The notes under the pieces are model-generated. The model made no database searches. It was not told the origin of the DNA and saw only the letters and a list, made by a program, of their open reading frames with translations. A stretch of DNA of 19,428 nucleotides. Source: Candidatus Scybalocola fimicaballi (GTDB lineage: Bacteria > Bacteroidota > Bacteroidia > Bacteroidales > Paludibacteraceae). Shown here piece by piece: positions 1-8,856 of the stretch; the stretch's first letter is position 1, and every line of letters starts with the position of its first letter. Both the position numbers and the translations under genes were made by a program. Location: NCBI GenBank assembly GCA_002317115.1, contig DCIP01000226.1:1-19428 (forward strand). Direction: 5' to 3'.

Positions 1-30
1 TAAGAAACTGAATTACAATAAAATAACAGA

Positions 31-1314
31 ATGAAAGTAGATGTTTTACTCGGTTTGCAATGGGGCGACGAGGGTAAAGGAAAAGTAGTAGACGTATTGA
101 CGCCAAACTATGATGTCGTAACACGCTTTCAAGGAGGTCCGAATGCAGGACACACACTTGAGTTTGAAGGCCAGAAATACGTACTTAGATCAGTTCCATC
201 AGGAATTTTCCAGGGTGGTAAGGTCAATGTAATCGGAAATGGCGTAGTGCTTGATCCAGCATTGTTCAAGAAAGAAGTTGAGGAGCTTGAAACATCAGGT
301 CACAATTTGACAGAGCGCCTATACATATCTAAGAAGGCTCACCTAATCCTTCCTACACACCGTCTTTTGGACAAGGCTTACGAAATGGCTAAGGGTGCAG
401 GAAAGATCGGTACAACAGGTAAGGGTATCGGCCCAACATACACAGACAAGATCTCTCGTAACGGTTTGAGAGTCGGTGATTTGCTTGTAAACTTCGAAGA
501 GAAGTATGCAAAAGCTATCGCTCGCCACAAGGAGATTCTTTCTCACTACAACTTCGATTACAAGCAGGAGCTTGAGGCAATCGAGAAAGATTGGATGGAA
601 GGTGTGAAGAAGTTGAGAGAGTTCGTTTTCATCGACAGCGAGTATTTCTTGAACGATACTTTGGAAGAGGGTAAAACAATTCTTGCAGAGGGTGCTCAGG
701 GTACAATGCTTGACGTTGACTTCGGTTCTTACCCATTCGTAACTTCATCTAATACAATCTGTGCTGGTGCATGTACTGGTCTTGGTATCGCTCCACGTAA
801 GATTGGTGATGTTTACGGTATCTTCAAGGCTTACTGTACACGTGTAGGTGCTGGTCCTTTCCCAACTGAGTTGTTCGATGAGACTGGTAAGAAAATCCGT
901 GATCTTGGCCACGAGTACGGAGCAGTAACTGGCCGTGAGAGACGTTGCGGTTGGATCGACCTTGTTGCTTTGAAATATGCAGTTATGATCAACGGTGTAA
1001 CTAAGTTGATTATGATGAAGAGCGACGTTCTTGATGACTTCGATACAATCAAGGCTTGCGTAGCTTACAATATCAACGGTGAGGAGACTGACGAGTTCCC
1101 ATTCGATATCAAGGAGGCTAACTTCACTCCTGTCTACAAGGAGTTCAAGGGTTGGAAGAAGGATATGACTAAGACTAAGAAGACTTCTGAGTTCCCAGAG
1201 GAGTACAACAACTATCTTGACTTCCTTGAGGATTACCTTGAGGTTCCTATCAAGATCGTTTCAGTTGGTCCAGACCGTGAGCAGACAATCGTTCGCTACA
1301 CACCAGAAGACTAA
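31..1314 (+). CDS. purA: Adenylosuccinate synthase (PurA)
   Basis: Cytosolic enzyme that joins IMP and aspartate using GTP to give adenylosuccinate, the first committed step from IMP to AMP. The 427-residue product has the usual family length and all hallmark blocks: the N-terminal P-loop-like WGDEGKGK (residues 11-18, with catalytic Asp13), GGPNAGHT with catalytic His41, GKGIGPTY near residue 131, AEGAQGTMLDVDFGSYPF near 220, the IMP-loop segment TRVGAGPFPTEL, VTGRERRCGW, and the C-terminal guanine-binding block VSVGPDREQT. The start follows an A-rich leader (AATAAAATAACAGA), typical of Bacteroidota. Only 30 bases lie upstream, so any operon partner on the left cannot be judged. A strong hairpin follows the stop, so the transcript probably ends there. 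Nothing is unusual in the protein. Confidence 0.98.
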   Translation: MKVDVLLGLQWGDEGKGKVVDVLTPNYDVVTRFQGGPNAGHTLEFEGQKYVLRSVPSGIFQGGKVNVIGNGVVLDPALFKKEVEELETSGHNLTERLYISKKAHLILPTHRLLDKAYEMAKGAGKIGTTGKGIGPTYTDKISRNGLRVGDLLVNFEEKYAKAIARHKEILSHYNFDYKQELEAIEKDWMEGVKKLREFVFIDSEYFLNDTLEEGKTILAEGAQGTMLDVDFGSYPFVTSSNTICAGACTGLGIAPRKIGDVYGIFKAYCTRVGAGPFPTELFDETGKKIRDLGHEYGAVTGRERRCGWIDLVALKYAVMINGVTKLIMMKSDVLDDFDTIKACVAYNINGEETDEFPFDIKEANFTPVYKEFKGWKKDMTKTKKTSEFPEEYNNYLDFLEDYLEVPIKIVSVGPDREQTIVRYTPED

Positions 1315-1328
1315 TTAAAACATACAAT

Positions 1329-1368
1329 AAACAACAAAAGGTCGGAGAAATCCGACCTTTTGTTGTTT
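1329..1368 (+). terminator. Rho-independent terminator of purA
   Basis: A perfect 18-bp inverted repeat (1329-1346 with 1351-1368) closes on a GAAA tetraloop. The stem has a GGTCGGA/TCCGACC core flanked by A-rich and T-rich arms, so the descending arm supplies the T tract on the + strand. It begins 15 bases after the purA stop. Its symmetry could also stop minus-strand transcription coming from the converging gene. Confidence 0.92.
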
Positions 1369-1426
1369 AATAAGGAGATTATATAGCAGTTGTCCAAAAT
1401 GAGAGCACTGATATCACAAACATCAA

Positions 1427-1447
1427 AGACGGGGACATGCCCCGTCT
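1427..1447 (-). terminator. Hairpin terminator for the converging T9SS-cargo gene
   Basis: AGACGGGG (1427-1434) pairs perfectly with CCCCGTCT (1440-1447) around a 5-base loop. Read on the minus strand it lies 9 bases past the stop of the large secreted-protein gene and is followed by TTTGATGTTTG, a weak T-rich tail. It has the same GC-stem/CATG-loop design as the hairpin after uvrA, so it may instead be a small dispersed palindromic repeat. Confidence 0.6.
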
Positions 1448-1456
1448 CTACAAATA

Positions 1457-4400
1457 TTATCTAAGCAAAGTAAAATGTCCTGTATATACTTTGTCTATAT
1501 CATTGATATTGATTTCATACCAATAGTCTGTCGACGGCATCTTAGCACCATTGTAGATTCCATCCCAGTCGGCATCATCACCAGCCCTGTATGCTGCAAG
1601 TTTTTTACCCCAACGGTCAAAGATAGTAATCTCCGCTTCTGGATATCCTTCTGCCAAACCTTCCACTACAAACTTGTCATTCTCGCCATTACCATCTGGT
1701 GTAATAAAGTATGGAATCCTGATTCCAGGTGTATTAACAATGAATTTCTTCTCTGAATGACAGCCATTCTTGTCTACCACCGTAAGCGTATGTGTTGAAT
1801 AAGAAAGTCCGCTTCGTAGATTATTGTCAACTTCCGGATCATCGGAATTTCCATCAATAATGTACTTATAAGGTCCATAATCACTATTTTCATCAAGGTG
1901 GATTTCAACTGTCCTATATGAAATCGAATCGATCTGTGCCACGACAGGCACAGGAATAATATCAACATTTATAGTCTCGTCAGCCTCACATACGCCTCTT
2001 GTCACGTGAAGAGAGAATGTGGCGGAACCAGGTTCTGGTATAAGAGAGACGATGGAACTTGTAAATGTCATTTGCGTCTCTTCATATATCCACTCGTATT
2101 TATCCGCACCGTATGAAGAAGCATCGATAGCAAGACGATCAAATTCACATATCTGAGAAGGAGCTTCAATGTTTCCTTCTAATGGTTTATGTACCTCCAC
2201 TGGAATATAGTATGTTTTGGCGTCGCAATACTGATTCTTTGCTATGACCTTATATTGTTTAGTGATAGTTGCAGAACCCGATCCGTCATAAACCGGAGTA
2301 ATTGATGCTCCCGTCATATTTCCAGACACTTCTCCTTCTGGGTTATCGCTCCAATCAAGCTCCTCAACAAATGAATTAGGCGTCACATCTACCGTAACAC
2401 TCTCTACTCCATCTCCACAAACTGGAGTAGCAGAAGATAATGTCACACTAATAGATCCTACAACAAGGCTCTTACCATCAGCAATTTCCTCATCATATCT
2501 ACATCCTTCTGAAATCAGAGAGAATGAGTAAACTCCTTCATCAGATGGCTTTGCTGAATTAATCTCCAACTTTGTTCCTGTCTGGTTTGGAATCACAACT
2601 CCATCATGCCTCCATTCAATTATAGTGTTGGAAGGTCCTTTTAGGTCTAAGATTTGAGCCACCCATTTTTCATCCTCACAAATAGTCATGGCATCATTAT
2701 TCGACTTTGCACTTACACCCTTGTCGACAATCTTAAATGAAAACATTGTAGGACACTCGTTTATATAAGAAATCGTGTAATTTCCTGCACCAAGACTCAT
2801 TGTAGCCGATCCAGCAGCCTCATCAGAGAATGTTCCTGATGATGTTTCTGCTCCAGTCAACGTATATGAGCCACCATCTTTATTGACCACATCGGTCAAT
2901 TCAACCGTAACCATTCCTCCACAAGAGTTAAAAGACAAGTTGTTTGCAGATATTGCATCCTGTAATGTCTGACCATTGTCAGGTTCTGAGAATTTAATTT
3001 TTCCATCAAGACTGCCATCTCCGACGACGATCTCCTTAACCAGCTTCACTGCATTAACTCCATTACATGCTGCACTTGACACCTCTACCGTCACCTTCAT
3101 CAAATCACCGGCATTGTTGAGACCGGCAGAACCAGTCGAGTATGTCTTAGTTTTTGCTTTTGTGTTATTTAGGTTGTTCGACCACGAATAGATAAGATCA
3201 CTCTCTACAAGTCCACCTCCCAATGTCAGATATAGATCCAAATCCACTGCTATATTCGGGCATGTCTTATCTTTTCCGGTAACGTCTGCTTTCAACTCAT
3301 GGAACACAACATTAAGTTCTTCTTGTTCCGACGAGCAAGTTTGTTCATCAGCCTCACCTTTATTAATCACATACGAACCAGTCACCAAATACTTGCCTGC
3401 TTCGGTCACTTCTGCTGATGTCTGGACTCCATTCTCATAATAATGAACTTCACAATTTTCAATATCAATATTGAACATCTCCTTCAAGTTCTGCTTCTCT
3501 CCCAAACACTTTGGAGCAGTTTCAACAGCGACAAGTTTAGGATTTGAGTATACGGTTACAGTCAACGCTACAGGAGCACTCTCCGCCGCCGGATTGGTTT
3601 TAAGACGTTGACGCACATAGTAAGTGTATTTCTTTGTCTTCTCTGTAGCGGATGCTTCTTGAATTGAAGGAGACAACTCAATCTTATCAAATTCCTGAGA
3701 ATCATCTATTGTACCGTCGTCTTTACTATTATACCAAACCAACTCAAACTCTGACGCCGAATTTCCACCATCAACTCCATTTGCTGATGCTACGAGTGTA
3801 CCTTTCAACAATGGTGAATTTTCACATACAGAAATGTCTTTCACTGTAGGTGCTGGATAACCAGACACAATGATTGAAACTGGAACGAATTCACTTTCAC
3901 AGCCTAATTCATTCACTTGCTTGATTTTATACTTCTTTGTCAAATTTCCATACAGTCCGACAACCTCTGCTTGAGTTGGTGTTGCTACTATCTCATCTAT
4001 TGGTCCAGTCTCATCATCATTATACCATACAATCTCACAAGAAGCGTCTTTAATGATAGCATCTGGAGCCTGATCTGTCGGTTTTAATGCATTTCCACTC
4101 TCCACCTCCGTCTTCAAATATGTGATTGGATTTGCCAATGGATTATCCACACTCTGTACAGAGACAACATATTTCGTCATTTCACCACGGCAACCTGTCT
4201 TCTCATCATTCAACGCATACCAATATGATTTTGGAGATTCACTTTTTTTCACATCACCTACCTCTGGTTCTGAAATAGAGTTTGCTCTCATTGAATCAGC
4301 ACCGTCATACCAATCAATTCTAAAGCCATCGATTGTCTTTATAGGTTCTTCTGCCAATGTTCCTTCGCAGAACTCTTCTGGATACGCCAAAGTATCTGTA

Positions 4401-7015
4401 GGAAGAGTGCCGGCGACGACGTGGATACTATCCCATCTCCAACATACTTTTCCATCTTCATCTGGGAATTCAATATCCTTCACCAACAGGTAATACCAAT
4501 CTGCGTCCTCCCACTTAACATTATGAAAAGAGACGCGATTTCCTGAGGTTGTAGTGCCAAACACACCCTTTGAACCTTTATGCCAAGAAGCAATATACTT
4601 ACGAGGTTCATTATTTGGCCCGACACTGACACCCATTGCACTTGGATTCGCAGGTACAAGTGCCTCAGTCGTAAGATTTGCCACTTCACCAGGGCAAAGA
4701 ATCACTTCCTTCTCTTGTTTTGCGTTTGTAGTAATCAAAGTCGACGGATCTGCTGAAATAATCGAAGCCTTCTCCACCGGTTCGCATACATCACAATTCA
4801 ATGCGACTTCAACAGGGATCGTTGAGAACGAGACATTTCTACATGGACTCATTTCATCCAAAGTTTCCCATAAATCACGCTGATCCCTTAGATAATTAAA
4901 CTCTCCGATCACCACACGGAATCGTACTTTTTCATTTCTCTCAACTCCAGCAAAAGCGAAATGAGTTGCGGGATCTTTGATAATGTATTCATCTTCATCC
5001 TGGACCTCTCCCAAGTCTTTCCAATCTGAAATTGGATCAAAAGATGGATCACTTGGATCTTTATATGTATACTGGAAAAGATGTCCGGCAGTTGGTTTTT
5101 CAAAATAACCTTTGGCTTTGACCTGTGCCTTTAAGACAAGGTCGTCGCCCATACACAGATTCAACAAATTATCATTATTGCTCGACGCTACGACCTCCAC
5201 CTTTGGAGGTGTGCAGACGCGAAAAGCAATATCATCCAATGCGATATCTCCACGTTGTGCTGCCTTATAATCATCTTCTTTACTGATAATCTGGATTTTA
5301 ACTGATTCAATGCCTACTGGCAACTTAAAATCATAAGTTTTTCTCGGCTCTACCCACCCTACTTTGTCCAAGATATATGTGTCCTCAATAGGTGTTCCAT
5401 CGGCCATTATCACTTCATTAGTCTTGGAATCAACAAGACGGACCTGAATTGTTGCATTGGTTGTGAATCCCGACGTCGGCTTTTTATTAATTGCTCCGAC
5501 AGCGGCAGAAAACGAAATAGGACGTTCTGGACACAAGTCTGTAATCTCCTGTTCATATACCACCTTGTCCATCCAACCGTCGCCCTTCATATCTATCTGC
5601 AAGAAAGCTCCACCTTTTTCACCTGATGCGTCAAACATCGTTGCTGGAGAATTGTAGGCGTTTTCTGTGGCAATAGCATAGGCTCCATTGCGGAAATTCT
5701 TTCCTGAATACTTTAATTCCTTCGCAAATGCAGATCCTCTATTCAACTGATCATCAATACTATATCCATGATTACCAGTTCCGACCAATATCTCACGGGC
5801 TTTTACAGTTTGCTCCTGTCCGCTTTTATCTCTATAGTAATATGTGCTACCAGAGAATCTACCAAAATCATCCAAATAGATATCAGTCAACGACATAAGA
5901 TTTCCATCACCATCATCACAACACTCTCCTACCGACATGTCGTGAGTAGCGGTTGCGACACATCCGTCTGGAGTTTTCACTGTGCAAGAGATAGTATAGT
6001 TATCTGGGTTAGGCGGGAAAAACATCATAGATTGATCAGAAGATGTTTCTCCCGTAGAGACTTCTTTCCAAGAATAGGTAGTTCCAACTGGGAATTCTGA
6101 ATTCAGCCTCAACACAGCTGGCATCTGTGGACATGGATTACCTACAACTCGAATCACTGGTTCAAAGTCACCTTCCACTCTTAAATTATCTATTGCCATA
6201 GGTCCGAAATCACCGTTTGTTCCAGCAAAATAGAATGTGACGGTTCCTGAATTGTCTGCCTTCGCAGTCAAAGTCAAATTTTGGCTGTCACCCCATTCAA
6301 GTTTATTCGTCGTCTTCCTATTTCCTGCTCCAACACCTATACCTCCAGGTTGAGATGTGCTGACACTCAACTGTGGAGCTGGCGCAGAAAATGTACCAGC
6401 GTCTGTATAGCTCAACTTCCTTCCAAGTTTGATTTCTGTCACCAAATCATCCGGATCAGTAACTCCTTCATTCATAATCTCCAACGCTTTCTCCAAATTA
6501 TCAGGAGAAAGGAGATTATACACGTCGACACTTAGAGTGACTGATGATCCAGGCACTAATCCAGATAGCGAATAAGTCAATACTGAAACATTCTGGCCAT
6601 TTCCATAGAACACCAGCTGATTAGATCCGCTTCCCTCATTTAGATACGGACTAATCGTGCGTGGATTAGCAACTACACCAGCAAAACCTTTAGATGTAGT
6701 GTTAATGTTTTTGGTCAAATAATCACTCCATTTAGCAGTTAACGTGGCAGATGTAGAGAAGTTGCCCGACGCCATTCCAACATGTGAAGCCTCATCCACA
6801 TCAGAAGAGTAATCACATGATGCACCACACTCATTTTTAAGGAGTTTGTCAACGTCCTTGCTAAACCATCCTTTCCCATCATTGGAAAGTTTAGGATTGA
6901 ACAACTCAGAGGAAGTTTCAAAATCTGAACCTCCTACTACACAACCAGCCGCATAAATTTCTGCTGTATGGATTAATCCGAAACAACATATTAGACTAAG
7001 TAAACTTTTTTTCAT
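1457..7015 (-). CDS. Giant modular secreted protein with type B T9SS C-terminal sorting domain
   Basis: A cell-surface or secreted protein of about 1852 residues. I chose the ATG at 7015 because it starts directly on a typical signal peptide (MKKSLLSLICCFGL...). The in-frame ATG at 7030, preceded by an A-rich leader, would add only five residues (MWKIE). The last 90 or so residues match the gliding-motility-associated (CHU_C/type B) sorting domain: an FITPDGNGENDKF block, IFDRWGKKL, WDGIYNGAKMPSTDYWYEI and a final GHFTLLR. This marks it as a type IX secretion cargo. The N-terminal third holds two regions that look like jelly-roll, carbohydrate-binding-type modules; both end in an 'IDNLRV'/'LDDIAFRV'-like strand. 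The middle is a chain of Ig-like segments, each with Cys near its ends; one contains the I-set-like SDEGVYSFSL. No catalytic domain is recognised. Likely roles are adhesion, matrix or glycan binding. It stands alone, converging on purA. Confidence 0.9.
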   Translation of the reverse strand: MKKSLLSLICCFGLIHTAEIYAAGCVVGGSDFETSSELFNPKLSNDGKGWFSKDVDKLLKNECGASCDYSSDVDEASHVGMASGNFSTSATLTAKWSDYLTKNINTTSKGFAGVVANPRTISPYLNEGSGSNQLVFYGNGQNVSVLTYSLSGLVPGSSVTLSVDVYNLLSPDNLEKALEIMNEGVTDPDDLVTEIKLGRKLSYTDAGTFSAPAPQLSVSTSQPGGIGVGAGNRKTTNKLEWGDSQNLTLTAKADNSGTVTFYFAGTNGDFGPMAIDNLRVEGDFEPVIRVVGNPCPQMPAVLRLNSEFPVGTTYSWKEVSTGETSSDQSMMFFPPNPDNYTISCTVKTPDGCVATATHDMSVGECCDDGDGNLMSLTDIYLDDFGRFSGSTYYYRDKSGQEQTVKAREILVGTGNHGYSIDDQLNRGSAFAKELKYSGKNFRNGAYAIATENAYNSPATMFDASGEKGGAFLQIDMKGDGWMDKVVYEQEITDLCPERPISFSAAVGAINKKPTSGFTTNATIQVRLVDSKTNEVIMADGTPIEDTYILDKVGWVEPRKTYDFKLPVGIESVKIQIISKEDDYKAAQRGDIALDDIAFRVCTPPKVEVVASSNNDNLLNLCMGDDLVLKAQVKAKGYFEKPTAGHLFQYTYKDPSDPSFDPISDWKDLGEVQDEDEYIIKDPATHFAFAGVERNEKVRFRVVIGEFNYLRDQRDLWETLDEMSPCRNVSFSTIPVEVALNCDVCEPVEKASIISADPSTLITTNAKQEKEVILCPGEVANLTTEALVPANPSAMGVSVGPNNEPRKYIASWHKGSKGVFGTTTSGNRVSFHNVKWEDADWYYLLVKDIEFPDEDGKVCWRWDSIHVVAGTLPTDTLAYPEEFCEGTLAEEPIKTIDGFRIDWYDGADSMRANSISEPEVGDVKKSESPKSYWYALNDEKTGCRGEMTKYVVSVQSVDNPLANPITYLKTEVESGNALKPTDQAPDAIIKDASCEIVWYNDDETGPIDEIVATPTQAEVVGLYGNLTKKYKIKQVNELGCESEFVPVSIIVSGYPAPTVKDISVCENSPLLKGTLVASANGVDGGNSASEFELVWYNSKDDGTIDDSQEFDKIELSPSIQEASATEKTKKYTYYVRQRLKTNPAAESAPVALTVTVYSNPKLVAVETAPKCLGEKQNLKEMFNIDIENCEVHYYENGVQTSAEVTEAGKYLVTGSYVINKGEADEQTCSSEQEELNVVFHELKADVTGKDKTCPNIAVDLDLYLTLGGGLVESDLIYSWSNNLNNTKAKTKTYSTGSAGLNNAGDLMKVTVEVSSAACNGVNAVKLVKEIVVGDGSLDGKIKFSEPDNGQTLQDAISANNLSFNSCGGMVTVELTDVVNKDGGSYTLTGAETSSGTFSDEAAGSATMSLGAGNYTISYINECPTMFSFKIVDKGVSAKSNNDAMTICEDEKWVAQILDLKGPSNTIIEWRHDGVVIPNQTGTKLEINSAKPSDEGVYSFSLISEGCRYDEEIADGKSLVVGSISVTLSSATPVCGDGVESVTVDVTPNSFVEELDWSDNPEGEVSGNMTGASITPVYDGSGSATITKQYKVIAKNQYCDAKTYYIPVEVHKPLEGNIEAPSQICEFDRLAIDASSYGADKYEWIYEETQMTFTSSIVSLIPEPGSATFSLHVTRGVCEADETINVDIIPVPVVAQIDSISYRTVEIHLDENSDYGPYKYIIDGNSDDPEVDNNLRSGLSYSTHTLTVVDKNGCHSEKKFIVNTPGIRIPYFITPDGNGENDKFVVEGLAEGYPEAEITIFDRWGKKLAAYRAGDDADWDGIYNGAKMPSTDYWYEININDIDKVYTGHFTLLR

Positions 7016-7249
7016 TTCAATTTTCCACATTTACTTGTTCTGTACTTATACAATAATCCTAAACTCTAATACCCAATTACCCAATTTCGTCTAATCCGGC
7101 GACTAATATAATATTTTTTCATTGTTTCATAAAAAAATACCTGTTTTTTTGGCTCAAAAAGCATTTTTATGCAGTAAAAATTCAATCAAAAGGAAATAAT
7201 ATTTAATTTTTTATCAAACCATTAATAATGAAGAATCACTGAAAAAATG

Positions 7250-7257
7250 TACATTTG
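7250..7257 (+). promoter_or_regulatory. Promoter -7 box of the polysaccharide lyase gene
   Basis: TACATTTG matches the Bacteroidota -7 consensus TAnnTTTG exactly and lies 31 bases before the start codon, predicting a leader of about 25 nt. The surrounding 7031-7288 region separates two divergent secreted-protein genes. It is very A/T-rich and shows no other clear operator or hairpin. I found no matching box for the minus-strand gene. Confidence 0.6.
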
Positions 7258-7288
7258 CATCAAAGAGGAACAAATCCCTTATTAGACT

Positions 7289-8380
7289 ATGAAATCAACA
7301 GCACTATTCGCATCCCTTGCAATCTCTGCTACCCTATCTGCAGAGACATTGTCTCAAACAGATTTCGAATCTGCAGAAGTCGGAAAGCCATTCTTGCGTG
7401 AAAACTGGAAGAAAGAAGGTTTCTCCACTGGAACATGGGATAACGGATTGAATGACAGAACCATAATCGACACTGCTTATTATGTATCAAATAGCAGATC
7501 ACTACGTGTGGAATATCCGCAAGGTGGTGTCGGGCCGTCAGAAACAGGTGTTCAGGTAGAATTGAAAATCACTCCACGCGATGAAGCATACATGTCGTAC
7601 TGGATGCGATTCTCCGACAATTTCAGTTTTGGCACAACAAGCAAAGGAGGCAAACTGCCTGGTCTAAGCGGAGGAAAGAATTGTTCGGGTGGTGATAATT
7701 GCGACGGCACAAACGGATTCTCTGCACGATTCATGTGGAGAAACGACGGACAGATTGTGCTTTATCTCTACCACATGGACAAACCAGCCAAGTGGGGTGA
7801 GGATCATCCGTTGAAATACGAAGATGGAAGCAATGTCGTTTTTGAAAGAGGCACATGGCATCATATCGAAGAGAGAGTAAAAATCAATTCTTCAGGAGAT
7901 GCTTACGACGGTGAAGTGCAGGCTTGGGTGGATGGCAAAGAGGTGCTATCGCTAAACGGTCTGAGATTCACAAATAATGGAGACAAAGTCGACAAACTAT
8001 ACTTCTCTACTTTCCACGGAGGAAACGACCAAACATGGGTGCCAACCGAAACTTGCCATATCTGGTACGATGATATTAAAATCGGAACTACCAGAGAAGA
8101 CGTCAGCAACGACGAGACAAGCAGCGTCAAGCCAGCGGGTCCTGCAGAAGTGCCAAGCGATATGTTCCTCGTCTACAGAAAAGGAAACAAAATAATCATC
8201 GTTGCAGACAACATAATCAAAGAAGTGGTAGTGTTGAAGGCGAATGGAAAATTGAAGACATTCAGTGACCCACGAGTGATTGACAACCGTTGGGAATTCA
8301 CGTTGAGATCAAAAGAACCATTGATCATCCAGGTTGAAACCATAGACGGCAAAAAGATGACGCAGAAATTGGTGTATTAA
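7289..8380 (+). CDS. Secreted polysaccharide lyase, PL14-like
   Basis: Probable alginate- or glucuronan-type lyase that cuts uronic-acid polysaccharides by beta-elimination outside the cell or in the periplasm. The 363-residue product starts with a signal peptide (MKSTALFASLAISATLSA, cleavage near 18-19). The beta-jelly-roll lyase core covers about residues 25-265. It carries the family signature KGGKLPGLSGG (Lys119, Lys122), SARFMWR (Ser145, Arg147) and YLYH (Tyr159, Tyr161). The Arg-Tyr-Tyr spacing of 12 and 14 residues equals that of the active-site residues I recall for the Chlorella-virus PL14 enzyme vAL-1 (R221, Y233, Y235). HGGNDQTWVP and WYDDIKIG close the fold. After a short linker, residues 291-363 form a small all-beta tail ending VETIDGKKMTQKLVY, reminiscent of a T9SS type A sorting domain but lacking the usual PNP motif. 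No SusC/SusD genes are adjacent, so the substrate is inferred only from the family. Confidence 0.85.
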   Translation: MKSTALFASLAISATLSAETLSQTDFESAEVGKPFLRENWKKEGFSTGTWDNGLNDRTIIDTAYYVSNSRSLRVEYPQGGVGPSETGVQVELKITPRDEAYMSYWMRFSDNFSFGTTSKGGKLPGLSGGKNCSGGDNCDGTNGFSARFMWRNDGQIVLYLYHMDKPAKWGEDHPLKYEDGSNVVFERGTWHHIEERVKINSSGDAYDGEVQAWVDGKEVLSLNGLRFTNNGDKVDKLYFSTFHGGNDQTWVPTETCHIWYDDIKIGTTREDVSNDETSSVKPAGPAEVPSDMFLVYRKGNKIIIVADNIIKEVVVLKANGKLKTFSDPRVIDNRWEFTLRSKEPLIIQVETIDGKKMTQKLVY

Positions 8381-8391
8381 TAAGAAATACC

Positions 8392-8430
8392 AATTCATAA
8401 TTCAGCATTTAGCATTCTGCATTATTAATT
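8392..8430. repeat. 17-bp imperfect inverted repeat between the lyase gene and rnpB
   Basis: AATTCATAATTCAGCAT (8392-8408) and ATTCTGCATTATTAATT (8414-8430) are inverted copies matching at 14 of 17 positions, with a 5-base spacer TTAGC. It begins 12 bases after the lyase stop. It could act as a weak A/T-rich terminator for the lyase mRNA, but no T tract follows. A decayed mobile palindrome is the alternative. Confidence 0.5.
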
Positions 8431-8445
8431 ATCCCCGAAAAAGTG

Positions 8446-8453
8446 TAATTTTG
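8446..8453 (+). promoter_or_regulatory. Promoter -7 box of rnpB
   Basis: TAATTTTG matches TAnnTTTG exactly. The 5' base of the predicted RNase P P1 helix (A8460) lies 7 bases downstream of the box, where transcription should start. No convincing -33 element is visible. Confidence 0.75.
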
Positions 8454-8459
8454 CACTCC

Positions 8460-8836
<377 letters not shown>

Positions 8837-8856
8837 TTTTTAATTTTAAATCACTT

